Origin: Roseovarius sp.
Lineage (GTDB): Bacteria; Pseudomonadota; Alphaproteobacteria; Rhodobacterales; Rhodobacteraceae
Assembly (NCBI RefSeq): GCF_030373445.1
Contig: NZ_JAUCYU010000011.1
Location: 62,001 to 126,000 of the forward strand
Length of the DNA: 64,000 nt
Reading direction: 5' to 3'
The notes below the pieces were generated by a model. The model ran no database searches. It worked only from the letters and a program-made list of their open reading frames with translations, and had not been told where the DNA came from. The position numbers and the translations under genes are program-made. Shown here piece by piece: positions 16,906 to 24,336 of this stretch (position 1 is its first letter; the number at the start of each line of letters is the position of its first letter).

Positions 16906-18575
16906 CTTCGGATAGTTTCGGCGCCGCCGACACCATCGTTCTGGGCGGGCGCGTGATCTCGATGCACCCCGGCATCGGCGACCATTACCAGGGCGTGGCG
17001 CTCAAGGATGGCCGGATCATCCGCCTGATCCGCCGCGACGACGTGGCCGAGATGTCGGGCCCGCAAACCGCCCTGCACGACCTCGGGGATCGCCCCATCC
17101 TGCCCGGCTTCGTGGATGTTCACGCCCATAGCGAGGTGCTTTTCCGCACCTCCTTCGCGACCATCGACTGCCGTGCGCCGGAATGTTCGGCCGTGGCTGA
17201 TGTATGCGACGCACTGGCAACGGGCGCGCAGGGCACCGACCGGGGCGACTGGGTCGTGGGGCAGGGCAACCTGTTCTTCGACCGCAAGCTAAAGGAAGGG
17301 CGCCTGCCCACCCGCGCCGAGCTGGATGCCGTTTCGACCGACCATCCGATCGCCGTGCGCGCCGGCGGGCACATAACGGTGCTCAACAGCAAGGCGCTGG
17401 AGGTGTCGGGCATCGACCGCGATTACGTGCCCCCGGATTATTCCGTCACCGGCCCCCCGCAGGTCGAGCGTGATGGCAATGGCGACCCGACCGGCATCGT
17501 CAAGGAAATGGACGCGCTTCTGCCCCTGCCGGGTGTCGAGAAGTCCCGCCTGAAAGAAGCCTTCAAGGACGGGCTCGAACGGTATTTCACGCGCTACGGC
17601 GTCACCACGATCGGCGAGATATCCGAGACCATCGACGGCATCCAGACCTTCGACGAAATGGCGCAGGCAAGTGAACTGCCGCTGGCCTACCGGGTCTACC
17701 TCTGGGCGCCGGGCACGATGAAGCTGGAAGATGCCTGCAACTGGCAGGAGCATTTCAGCCTCGGTGCCTCGGCCCATGACATCCGCATCCAGGGGCTCAA
17801 GCTGTTTGCCGATGGCGGCTTCTCGGCCCGCAGCGCCGCGGTGACCTGTCCCTATCTCGGCACAGATGGCGCCTGTGGCGAGATCGCGTTCGCCAAGTAT
17901 TTCTTCCGCCGCGCGGTCGAGCTGACGCAGGGCAACGACATGCAGCTTTCTGTGCATGCCAACGGCAACCGGGCGCAGGAATGGCTGTGCGCCCGCCTGC
18001 TGGAACTGGGCGGCGCGACGTCGGGCAAGACCCGTATGCGGATCGAACACGCCGCCAACCTGCTGCCGCGCCCCGAGACGATGGACTGGTGGGCGCGGGC
18101 CGGGATCATCCCGGTGCCGCAGGCGGTGTTCCTCTACACTTTCGGCGAATATTTCGAGGATTACCTCGGCGAGTTCGGCCGCGAGGGCCGGTTCCAGTTC
18201 AAGACCCTCATGGAACAGGGCTGGCGCCTGAATGCCTCCTCCGATGTCTGGATCGGGTCGGAGCGGGAAGCCACCAACCCGATGTTCTCGATCTGGTGCT
18301 GCCTGAAACGACAGGCCTACTCGGGCAAGTTCATCGACCCCGAAGAGGCGTTGACGCTCGACCAGGCGCTGCGCATGCACACGCTCGATTCCGCCGCCGC
18401 GCTGGGCGAAGACGACGTGCGCGGCTCGCTCGCGCCGGGCAAGATCGCCGATATCATCGCGCTGGAACGCGACCCGTTCGAGGTCGAGGTCGATGACCTC
18501 CGCACCCTCCCGGTCGATTTCGTCATGGCCCGCGGGCGGGTTGTCCGCAACACCACGGCCGGGGCGCCGGCATGA
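16902..18575 (+). CDS. amidohydrolase (YtcJ/Amidohydro_3 type)
   Basis: A 557-aa metal-dependent hydrolase. The first metal motif is GFVDVHAHSE (HxH), followed by LKLFADGGFSARSAA, the metal-binding VHANGNRAQEW, the RIEHAANL histidine and a late ASSDVWIGSE aspartate region. A C-terminal beta-sandwich (IADIIALERDPFE) closes the composite domain. Length is normal for YtcJ-like members, which act on formamides, amides and cyclic imides. It overlaps both neighbours by four bases (ATGA), placing hydrolysis directly after the monooxygenase step. In the trigonelline pathway an analogous hydrolase releases methylamine and formate from the opened ring; whether this one does something similar is inference. 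Confidence 0.9.
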   Translation: MTSDSFGAADTIVLGGRVISMHPGIGDHYQGVALKDGRIIRLIRRDDVAEMSGPQTALHDLGDRPILPGFVDVHAHSEVLFRTSFATIDCRAPECSAVADVCDALATGAQGTDRGDWVVGQGNLFFDRKLKEGRLPTRAELDAVSTDHPIAVRAGGHITVLNSKALEVSGIDRDYVPPDYSVTGPPQVERDGNGDPTGIVKEMDALLPLPGVEKSRLKEAFKDGLERYFTRYGVTTIGEISETIDGIQTFDEMAQASELPLAYRVYLWAPGTMKLEDACNWQEHFSLGASAHDIRIQGLKLFADGGFSARSAAVTCPYLGTDGACGEIAFAKYFFRRAVELTQGNDMQLSVHANGNRAQEWLCARLLELGGATSGKTRMRIEHAANLLPRPETMDWWARAGIIPVPQAVFLYTFGEYFEDYLGEFGREGRFQFKTLMEQGWRLNASSDVWIGSEREATNPMFSIWCCLKRQAYSGKFIDPEEALTLDQALRMHTLDSAAALGEDDVRGSLAPGKIADIIALERDPFEVEVDDLRTLPVDFVMARGRVVRNTTAGAPA

Positions 18576-19117
18576 CCGGGGCGGGCAACATGATGGATGC
18601 GGTCGAGGCGCGCGACATGGGCGGCCCGGACATGGAAGCGTTCAAGGCCGCGATGTCCGACATGCCGGCGGCCGTGACCGTTGTCACCTGTCTCGACTTG
18701 GGTGAACAGCCCATCGGCACCACGCTCTCTGCCGTCTCGTCGCTGTCGCTGGCGCCGCCGATGATGCTGGCCTGTTTCGACGTGGGCTCCAACACGCTCA
18801 AGGCCCTGCTGCCGGGGGTGGATTTCCTGATCCACGTGCTGGCCGAGGGTCAGGAACAGATCGCCTACCGCATGGCCGGCAAGGGTGCGCAGAAATTCGA
18901 CGCGCTCGACTGGGCCCTCGGCCCGCGCGACTTGCCACAGATCGCGGGCTGTGCCGCGGTGATCCATTGCAGCGTCGGCCAGCGCGTGCCCGGCGGCGAC
19001 CACGTCATCGTCACCGGAAACGTCCGCCGCGTCACCCGAAGCGACGCCGTTCCACTGGTCTATCACCGTCGCGCCCTCTTCCCCATTCCGATGCAAAGCC
19101 AGGAGGCAGCCCCATGA
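18572..19117 (+). CDS. flavin reductase, FMN-binding split-barrel family
   Basis: A 181-aa flavin_reduct protein with the conserved strand pattern AAVTVVTCLDLGEQPIGTT, SSLSLAPPMMLACFD and FLIHVLAEGQ. These proteins use NAD(P)H to make free FMNH2 for two-component monooxygenases. It overlaps the amidohydrolase by ATGA and is the probable electron supplier for the luciferase-like enzyme at 15811. The N-terminus reads MTGAGNMMDAVEARDMGGPDM; an internal Met at about residue 7 or 21 could also start the protein, but ATGA coupling favours the first. Confidence 0.9.
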   Translation: MTGAGNMMDAVEARDMGGPDMEAFKAAMSDMPAAVTVVTCLDLGEQPIGTTLSAVSSLSLAPPMMLACFDVGSNTLKALLPGVDFLIHVLAEGQEQIAYRMAGKGAQKFDALDWALGPRDLPQIAGCAAVIHCSVGQRVPGGDHVIVTGNVRRVTRSDAVPLVYHRRALFPIPMQSQEAAP

Positions 19118-19425
19118 AACGCGTCATCGTCAATTACGGAATGCCCACCGACACCGCGGCGTTCGACAAGCACTACGCCGAGGTACACACGCCGCTCACC
19201 AAGGCCATGCCGCACCTCAAGAGCTTCGAGGTCAGCCGTGGCGAGGTGGTCAGCAGCAGCGAGGACGAAAAGGTCTATGTCACCGCGATCCTGACCTACG
19301 AGACCCAGGCGGATCTGGAGGCGTCGATGGCCTCTCCCGAGGGGCAGGCGGCTGTCGAGGATCTCGGCACGCTGGCAACCGGCGGCGTCACCATCCTGAC
19401 GATCGAAACCGAAGAACTGATGTGA
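19114..19425 (+). CDS. EthD/Dabb-like small protein
   Basis: A 103-aa ferredoxin-like-fold protein of the EthD family. It has MKRVIVNYGMPTD, the HYAEVHTPLTKAMPHLKSFEVSRG segment (HTPL and related residues are conserved) and a C-terminal EGQAAVEDLGTLATGGV. EthD proteins are found near oxidative degradation genes, where the exact job is mostly unknown; proposals include binding a reactive intermediate. AGGAGG is placed just before the ATG at 19114, four bases before the end of the flavin reductase frame, so translation is coupled. Confidence 0.85.
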   Translation: MKRVIVNYGMPTDTAAFDKHYAEVHTPLTKAMPHLKSFEVSRGEVVSSSEDEKVYVTAILTYETQADLEASMASPEGQAAVEDLGTLATGGVTILTIETEELM

Positions 19426-19447
19426 CCACACAGGCAGGAGACCCCAG

Positions 19448-20950
19448 ATGAATATTCACACTTCCATCGAGAATTTGCTGTCCGACGACGCCCGCGCCTT
19501 CCTGGCCAAGCCGAAGCAGATGCTGATCGGCGCCGAATGGCGCGACGCGCAATCGGGCGACACCTTCGATACGATCGACCCGGCGTCGAACACGCTGATC
19601 TGCAAGGTCGCCCATGCCGGCGAGGCGGATGTGGACATGGCCGCCAGGGTCGCGCAGCAGGCGCTCGAAGGCGACTGGGCCAGGTTCACGCCCGCCGACC
19701 GCGAAGCCGCGATGCGCCGCTTTGCCGACCTGATCGAAAAGAACTCCGAACTGATCGGCCAGATCGAGTCGCTCGACAGCGGAAAGCCGGCCGAGCATAT
19801 CAAGTTCGTCGACGTGCCGCTTTCGGTGGGTGCGATGCGCTACAACGCCGGGTTCCCCTCGAAGATCCAGGGCGACACGCTGCCCGTGACAGCGCCCGAC
19901 ATGCATGTCTATACCCGGCGAGAGCCGATCGGCGTGGTGGGCGCCATCGTTCCGTGGAACTTCCCCATCTGCCAGGCCTGTTTCAAGCTCGCCCCGGCGC
20001 TGGCCGCGGGCTGCACGGTGATCCTGAAACCGGCCGAGCAGACGCCGCTCTCCGCGCTCATCCTTGGGGAACTGGCGCTCGAGGCGGGCATTCCCGCCGG
20101 TGTCATCAACATATTGCCCGGCCATGGCGAGACGACCGGACAGGCAATCGTCGATCACCCGGGCATCCACAAGATCGCCTTCACCGGCTCCGAGCCCGTG
20201 GGCAAGATGATCGCGGCACGCGGCGCGGCGCATCTCAAGCATGTCTCGCTCGAGCTTGGCGGCAAGAACCCGAACATCATCTTCGCCGACAGCGACATCG
20301 AAACCGCCGCGGCGACGGCGGCGATGGCGATCTTCTTCTACAGCGGACAGGTGTGTACCGCGGGCTCGCGCCTGCTGGTCGAGGAAAAGGTCTATGACCG
20401 CGTCGCCGAGATCGTGCTGCAGGAGGCCGGCAAGGTCGCGGTCGGTCACGGCCTGCAGCCCACCACCACGATGGGGCCGCTGGTCTCGGCCGAACAACTG
20501 GAACGCGTGTCCTCCTATGTCGACACCGCCCGGGCCGAAGGGGTGGAGGTCAGCTACGGCGGCAACCGCTGCGGCGGCGACCTTTCCGGCGGGCATTTCC
20601 TTGAACCCACGGTGCTGTCCAACGTGCCCGACGACAGCCGCGTCGCGCGCGAGGAAATCTTCGGCCCGGTTCTGGCGATGCAAAGCTTCAAGGACACCGA
20701 CGATCTGGTCCGCCGTGCCAACGCCACGACCTATGGTCTGGCCGCCGGCATCTGGACCCATGACCTGCGGAAGGCACACCGCACCGCTGCCGCGCTTCAG
20801 GCGGGCACCGTCTGGGTCAACACCTACAACCAGTTCGACGCGGCAGCGCCCTTCGGCGGGTACAAGGCATCGGGCTACGGCCGCGACAACGGCATGGCCG
20901 GGATCGACAAGTACCTCCAGACCAAGGCGGTCTGGGTGAACTACGGCTGA
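19448..20950 (+). CDS. NAD-dependent aldehyde dehydrogenase
   Basis: A 500-aa ALDH-superfamily enzyme. The cofactor motif GAIVPWNFP, general base LELGGKNP and nucleophile YSGQVCTAGSR (Cys near 300) are all intact, as is the EEIFGPV region. Length is normal. It would oxidise an aldehyde to an acid, most likely the product of the monooxygenase and hydrolase steps upstream. It overlaps the convergent regulator by 10 bases (20941-20950), so transcription from both sides would collide here. A TgnD or TgnE-type role is a reasonable comparison, but ALDH specificity cannot be read from sequence. Confidence 0.93.
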   Translation: MNIHTSIENLLSDDARAFLAKPKQMLIGAEWRDAQSGDTFDTIDPASNTLICKVAHAGEADVDMAARVAQQALEGDWARFTPADREAAMRRFADLIEKNSELIGQIESLDSGKPAEHIKFVDVPLSVGAMRYNAGFPSKIQGDTLPVTAPDMHVYTRREPIGVVGAIVPWNFPICQACFKLAPALAAGCTVILKPAEQTPLSALILGELALEAGIPAGVINILPGHGETTGQAIVDHPGIHKIAFTGSEPVGKMIAARGAAHLKHVSLELGGKNPNIIFADSDIETAAATAAMAIFFYSGQVCTAGSRLLVEEKVYDRVAEIVLQEAGKVAVGHGLQPTTTMGPLVSAEQLERVSSYVDTARAEGVEVSYGGNRCGGDLSGGHFLEPTVLSNVPDDSRVAREEIFGPVLAMQSFKDTDDLVRRANATTYGLAAGIWTHDLRKAHRTAAALQAGTVWVNTYNQFDAAAPFGGYKASGYGRDNGMAGIDKYLQTKAVWVNYG

Positions 20951-21999
20951 GCTTCGTAGAACGAATGGACCGGCTCGTCGCCCGACGCGCCGGTCCGGTT
21001 CTTCAGATGGACGGGAAGAAGGCGCTTGTAGTGCAGGTTGGTGTAGATGAAAACCTCGGTGTCGCGGATGCCTTTCAGCGGGCGGATCTCCCTGTCGAGG
21101 AGATCCAGCAAGCTGGCCTGCGAGGTCGTGATCGCCTCGGCGAAGATGTCGAAACGGCCCGCGCAAATCGTCACGTAGGAGATGCTGGGCATCGCGGCGA
21201 GCGCATCTGCCACGTCCGTCAGCCGCGTATCGGGCGAGACCTTGATCGCGACCCACGCCATCGTCCGGTCGAGCAGCTTGAGCGGGTTGAGGATCGCCAT
21301 GATCCGAAGCTGCCGGTTCTCGATCATCGCCTGCACCCGCTGGCGAATCTGCCCTTCGGACGCGCCCAGCTGTTCGGCCACGGCCGAAAAGGGCATGCGC
21401 CCGTCGACATTGAGATGCGAGGCGATGGCCTTGTCGGTCGCGCCAAGCTCGATATCGCGAACGCCGCCGTCCCGCTCGGCTTCGGTGTCGATGATGCGCG
21501 CCTGCTGGTAATGCAGGCTGAAATAGGGGAAAAGCTCTACCCCGGTGATCCCGCTGATCGCGCCGATCTGCGTTTCGATCGTGGTCTGCAGCTCCTGCAT
21601 GTCGCGCGCGATGATCTCGGCGAAGATGGCGTAGCGGCTGTTGGTCAGCACCACGTAATCGATGGTGTCGATCCGTGCCAGGGCGTCCGAGATCTGGGTG
21701 CCCAGCGCCGGCGAGTTGATCGTGATCGCCGCCAGCGCACTGACCGAGTAGCCAAGCGCCACCGGCGACACGAGCGCAACGATCTCGATGACCTGCTGGT
21801 CAAGCAACGCCCGCGCGCGCGTGCGCACGGTCTTTTCCGTCACCCCGATATCCTGCGCGATGGCCGCATAGGTCCGGCGCCCGTCCTGCTGCAGGTGCGA
21901 GATGATCCGGCGGTCGGTTTCGGTCAGCGGCAGACTGCCCAGAAGACCGGGGTCGCTGGGGGGCGCCGTCGGTTTGCGGGCAGGGGTCTTCGGGGGCAT
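20941..21999 (-). CDS. tandem Lrp/AsnC-type regulator (two HTH, two ligand domains)
   Basis: A 352-aa protein that is two Lrp proteins fused. The first helix-turn-helix is at about 25-75 (TETDRRIISHLQQDG and DIGVTEKTVRTRARAL), followed by ligand domain one (about 80-165). A second helix-turn-helix lies at about 185-235 (GATDKAIASHLNVDG, LGASEGQIRQRVQAM), followed by ligand domain two (about 240-325). Ordinary Lrp proteins are about 150 aa. It is transcribed away from the betaine transporter genes and convergent with the ALDH. A 22-bp inverted repeat at 22100-22121 in its own promoter gap is a candidate site. It probably controls both flanking units in response to a pathway metabolite. Confidence 0.9.
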   Translation of the reverse strand: MPPKTPARKPTAPPSDPGLLGSLPLTETDRRIISHLQQDGRRTYAAIAQDIGVTEKTVRTRARALLDQQVIEIVALVSPVALGYSVSALAAITINSPALGTQISDALARIDTIDYVVLTNSRYAIFAEIIARDMQELQTTIETQIGAISGITGVELFPYFSLHYQQARIIDTEAERDGGVRDIELGATDKAIASHLNVDGRMPFSAVAEQLGASEGQIRQRVQAMIENRQLRIMAILNPLKLLDRTMAWVAIKVSPDTRLTDVADALAAMPSISYVTICAGRFDIFAEAITTSQASLLDLLDREIRPLKGIRDTEVFIYTNLHYKRLLPVHLKNRTGASGDEPVHSFYEAQP

Positions 22000-22099
22000 G
22001 GCGCTCGGCCTCGGCTAGACGCGTTCGACTGTCCCGATACTCCGGGAGCGCCACGCGATGCAACCGAAATACGGAACACGAACCAGAGGCGGTATGACC

Positions 22100-22121
22100 T
22101 TTCCGGTAAACCATCCGGAAA
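22100..22121. promoter_or_regulatory. inverted repeat TTTCCGG-N8-CCGGAAA
   Basis: Perfect 7-bp arms (22100-22106 and 22115-22121) flank an 8-base spacer TAAACCAT, itself containing partial symmetry (GGTAAACC). It lies about 100 bases from the regulator start at 21999 and 70 bases before the transporter binding-protein start at 22191, the expected place for an operator read in both directions. The regulator next door makes it a candidate Lrp-type site. Confidence 0.5.
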
Positions 22122-22190
22122 TCGAAGTGGAAAACCGTCATGGACAGCCAAAGACAAATCAATGAAATGAAACCAACAGGAGACCAGAAC

Positions 22191-23156
22191 ATGACGAAAC
22201 ACTTCCAGATATCAACGCTGGCCATCGCCGGATTGCTCGCACTCACGGGCGTCCCGGCCGCCGCCTTCGAACCGGAAAGCGCCGACCCGATCGTGCTGCC
22301 GCTCAATGAATGGACCGGTCAGCATGTCACCACGCGGATCGCGGGCGAGACGCTCAAGAAGATGGGCTACAACGTGGAATACGTGACCGCCGGCTACGTC
22401 CCCCAGGTGCAGGGCGTCATGGATGGCAACCTGACCGTCGCGATGGAAATCTGGGAACAGACCATCCAGGAACATTTCACCCGCGCGATCGACAGCGGCA
22501 AGGCCGTGGACCTGGGCGAGACCGGGATCGACAGCAGGGAAGGCTGGATCTACCCCGCCTACATGGAAGAGCAGTGCCCGGGCCTGCCCAGCTACGAGGC
22601 GTTGAAGGAATGCCAGCAGATTTTCGCCACGCCCGAGACCTTTCCCAAGGGCCGCCTGCTGGATTATCCTGCCGACTGGGCGCCGGACAATGACAAGCGG
22701 CTCGAGGCGCTCGGCCTCGACTTCGTCGCGATCCCGTCGGGCTCCGAAGGGGCCGCCGCGGCCGAGTACAAGGCCGCCGTTGCCGCGAAACGCCCGATCG
22801 TGATGATGTTCTACTCCCCCCACTGGCTTTTCGCCGAGGCGGACCCGCAATGGGTCGACCTGCCCGAATCCACCGACGCCTGCTACGAGGATGCCAGCGC
22901 CGGCCCGAACCCCGATGCCACGCATGATTGCGGCTGGCCCGCCGGCTGGGTGCGCAAACTGGCCTGGGCCGGAACCGAAGAGAAATGGCCGGGCGCCTAC
23001 CGGTTCCTCGATGCCTTCCAGATCGACAACGCGATCCAGGAACAGCTGGTGCTGGAAATCGACGTCAACGGCGTCTCGCAGGAAGACGCCATCGCCGCCT
23101 GGATGGAGGCCAACACCGACACCTGGCAGGCGTGGATCGACGCGGCCACCGAGTAA
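22191..23156 (+). CDS. periplasmic betaine-type substrate-binding protein (OpuAC family), second system
   Basis: A 321-aa secreted protein. A signal peptide covers about residues 1-25 (ISTLAIAGLLALTGVPAAA). The mature region is an OpuAC-type domain with LPLNEWTGQHV, VAMEIWEQTIQEH, FYSPHWLFAEADP and a long C-terminal helix region. The aromatic residues W and Y spread along these segments fit a cage for a cationic methylated amine. Start ATG 22191 follows AGGAGA. It is the first gene of the second transporter (binding protein, ATPase, fused permease, RibB-type gene) and differs clearly from the first system's protein, so the ligand may differ too. Confidence 0.93.
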   Translation: MTKHFQISTLAIAGLLALTGVPAAAFEPESADPIVLPLNEWTGQHVTTRIAGETLKKMGYNVEYVTAGYVPQVQGVMDGNLTVAMEIWEQTIQEHFTRAIDSGKAVDLGETGIDSREGWIYPAYMEEQCPGLPSYEALKECQQIFATPETFPKGRLLDYPADWAPDNDKRLEALGLDFVAIPSGSEGAAAAEYKAAVAAKRPIVMMFYSPHWLFAEADPQWVDLPESTDACYEDASAGPNPDATHDCGWPAGWVRKLAWAGTEEKWPGAYRFLDAFQIDNAIQEQLVLEIDVNGVSQEDAIAAWMEANTDTWQAWIDAATE

Positions 23157-23220
23157 GTGGAAATGCCACCGGCGCGGGCCAGCCGCGCCGGTCCGGCCCG
23201 AATACCGAGACGAGAGAGAC

Positions 23221-24336
23221 ATGCAGCCCGTGAACGCCGCCGCTTCCCCCATCGATGAACCGGACCTCGCGCCGGTAAAGCTGTCCTGCCGCGCGTTATG
23301 GAAGGTCTTCGGAACCGATCCGGAGCAGGTTCTCGCGAACACGTCTGACACCGGCGGCCGCCAGTCCCGCATTCGTGCGATCCGTGAAGCGGGCCATATT
23401 CCCGCCGTCTCCGATGTCAGCTTCGATGTGCGCGAGGGCGAAATCTTCGTTCTCATGGGCTTGTCCGGCTCGGGCAAGTCCACCGTTCTTCGCTGCCTGT
23501 CACGGCTGGTCGAGGCGACGGCGGGCGATGTCCTCTTCGAAGGACAGAACCTCGTCGAACTCGACGACAAGGCGATGATCTACATGCGCCGTCACAAGAT
23601 GGGCATGGTGTTTCAGTCATTTGGCCTCTTGCCGCACCTCACCGTGCTGGAGAACGTCGCCTTTCCCCTGAAGATACAGGGCGTTCCGCTTCGGGAACGC
23701 CTCGACCGTGCGCGCGAGTTCGTGTCGCTCGTCGGGCTTGAAGGGCGCGACGCGGCCATGCCGGACGAGCTGTCGGGCGGGCAGCAACAGCGTGTCGGGA
23801 TCGCCAGGTCCCTTGCCGTCAACCCCGAGCTCTGGTTCCTCGACGAGCCGTTCAGCGCGCTCGACCCGCTCATTCGCGGGCAGATGCAGGACGAGTTCGT
23901 GCGCCTCCAGTCGCAACTTGGCAAGACCATCGTCTTCGTGACGCACGACTTCCTCGAAGCGCTCAAGATCGCCGACAGGATCGCCATCATGAAAGACGGG
24001 CAGGTGGTGCAGATCGGCACCCCCGCCGACCTGGTCCTCAGGCCCGCCGACGATTACGTGCGCAGCTTCACGGCCGACGTCCCTCTCGTGCGCGTACTCA
24101 AGGTGTCGGATGCCACGGTGCCGGGGCCGGTGACGCCGGAGACAGGGCTTGCGGTCGCGCCCGAAACGACGCTCGAAGACCTTTTCGCCATGCATGACTT
24201 CAACGCCGGTGACGTGTCGGTGCGCCACGCGGACGGAACCGTCATGGGCCGCGTCACCTCTTCTTCCGTCATGTCGATCCTGCACCGGGCAATGATGCGC
24301 GACCATGGGTCCAAGGACGAAAGGCCCGGCGGATGA
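23221..24336 (+). CDS. betaine-type ABC transporter ATP-binding protein, second system
   Basis: A 371-aa ATPase of the ProV/OpuAA type. Walker A is GLSGSGKST, the signature LSGGQQQRVG, Walker B LWFLDEPF and the H-loop THDFLEAL. The insert before Walker A (TSDTGGRQSRIRAIREAG) resembles that of the first system, although longer, and the tail again ends in a short CBS-like region (DVSVRHADGTVMGRV). It sits 64 bases after the binding-protein stop and overlaps the permease by ATGA. It shares architecture with the 10186-11295 gene and is probably its paralogue. Confidence 0.93.
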   Translation: MQPVNAAASPIDEPDLAPVKLSCRALWKVFGTDPEQVLANTSDTGGRQSRIRAIREAGHIPAVSDVSFDVREGEIFVLMGLSGSGKSTVLRCLSRLVEATAGDVLFEGQNLVELDDKAMIYMRRHKMGMVFQSFGLLPHLTVLENVAFPLKIQGVPLRERLDRAREFVSLVGLEGRDAAMPDELSGGQQQRVGIARSLAVNPELWFLDEPFSALDPLIRGQMQDEFVRLQSQLGKTIVFVTHDFLEALKIADRIAIMKDGQVVQIGTPADLVLRPADDYVRSFTADVPLVRVLKVSDATVPGPVTPETGLAVAPETTLEDLFAMHDFNAGDVSVRHADGTVMGRVTSSSVMSILHRAMMRDHGSKDERPGG

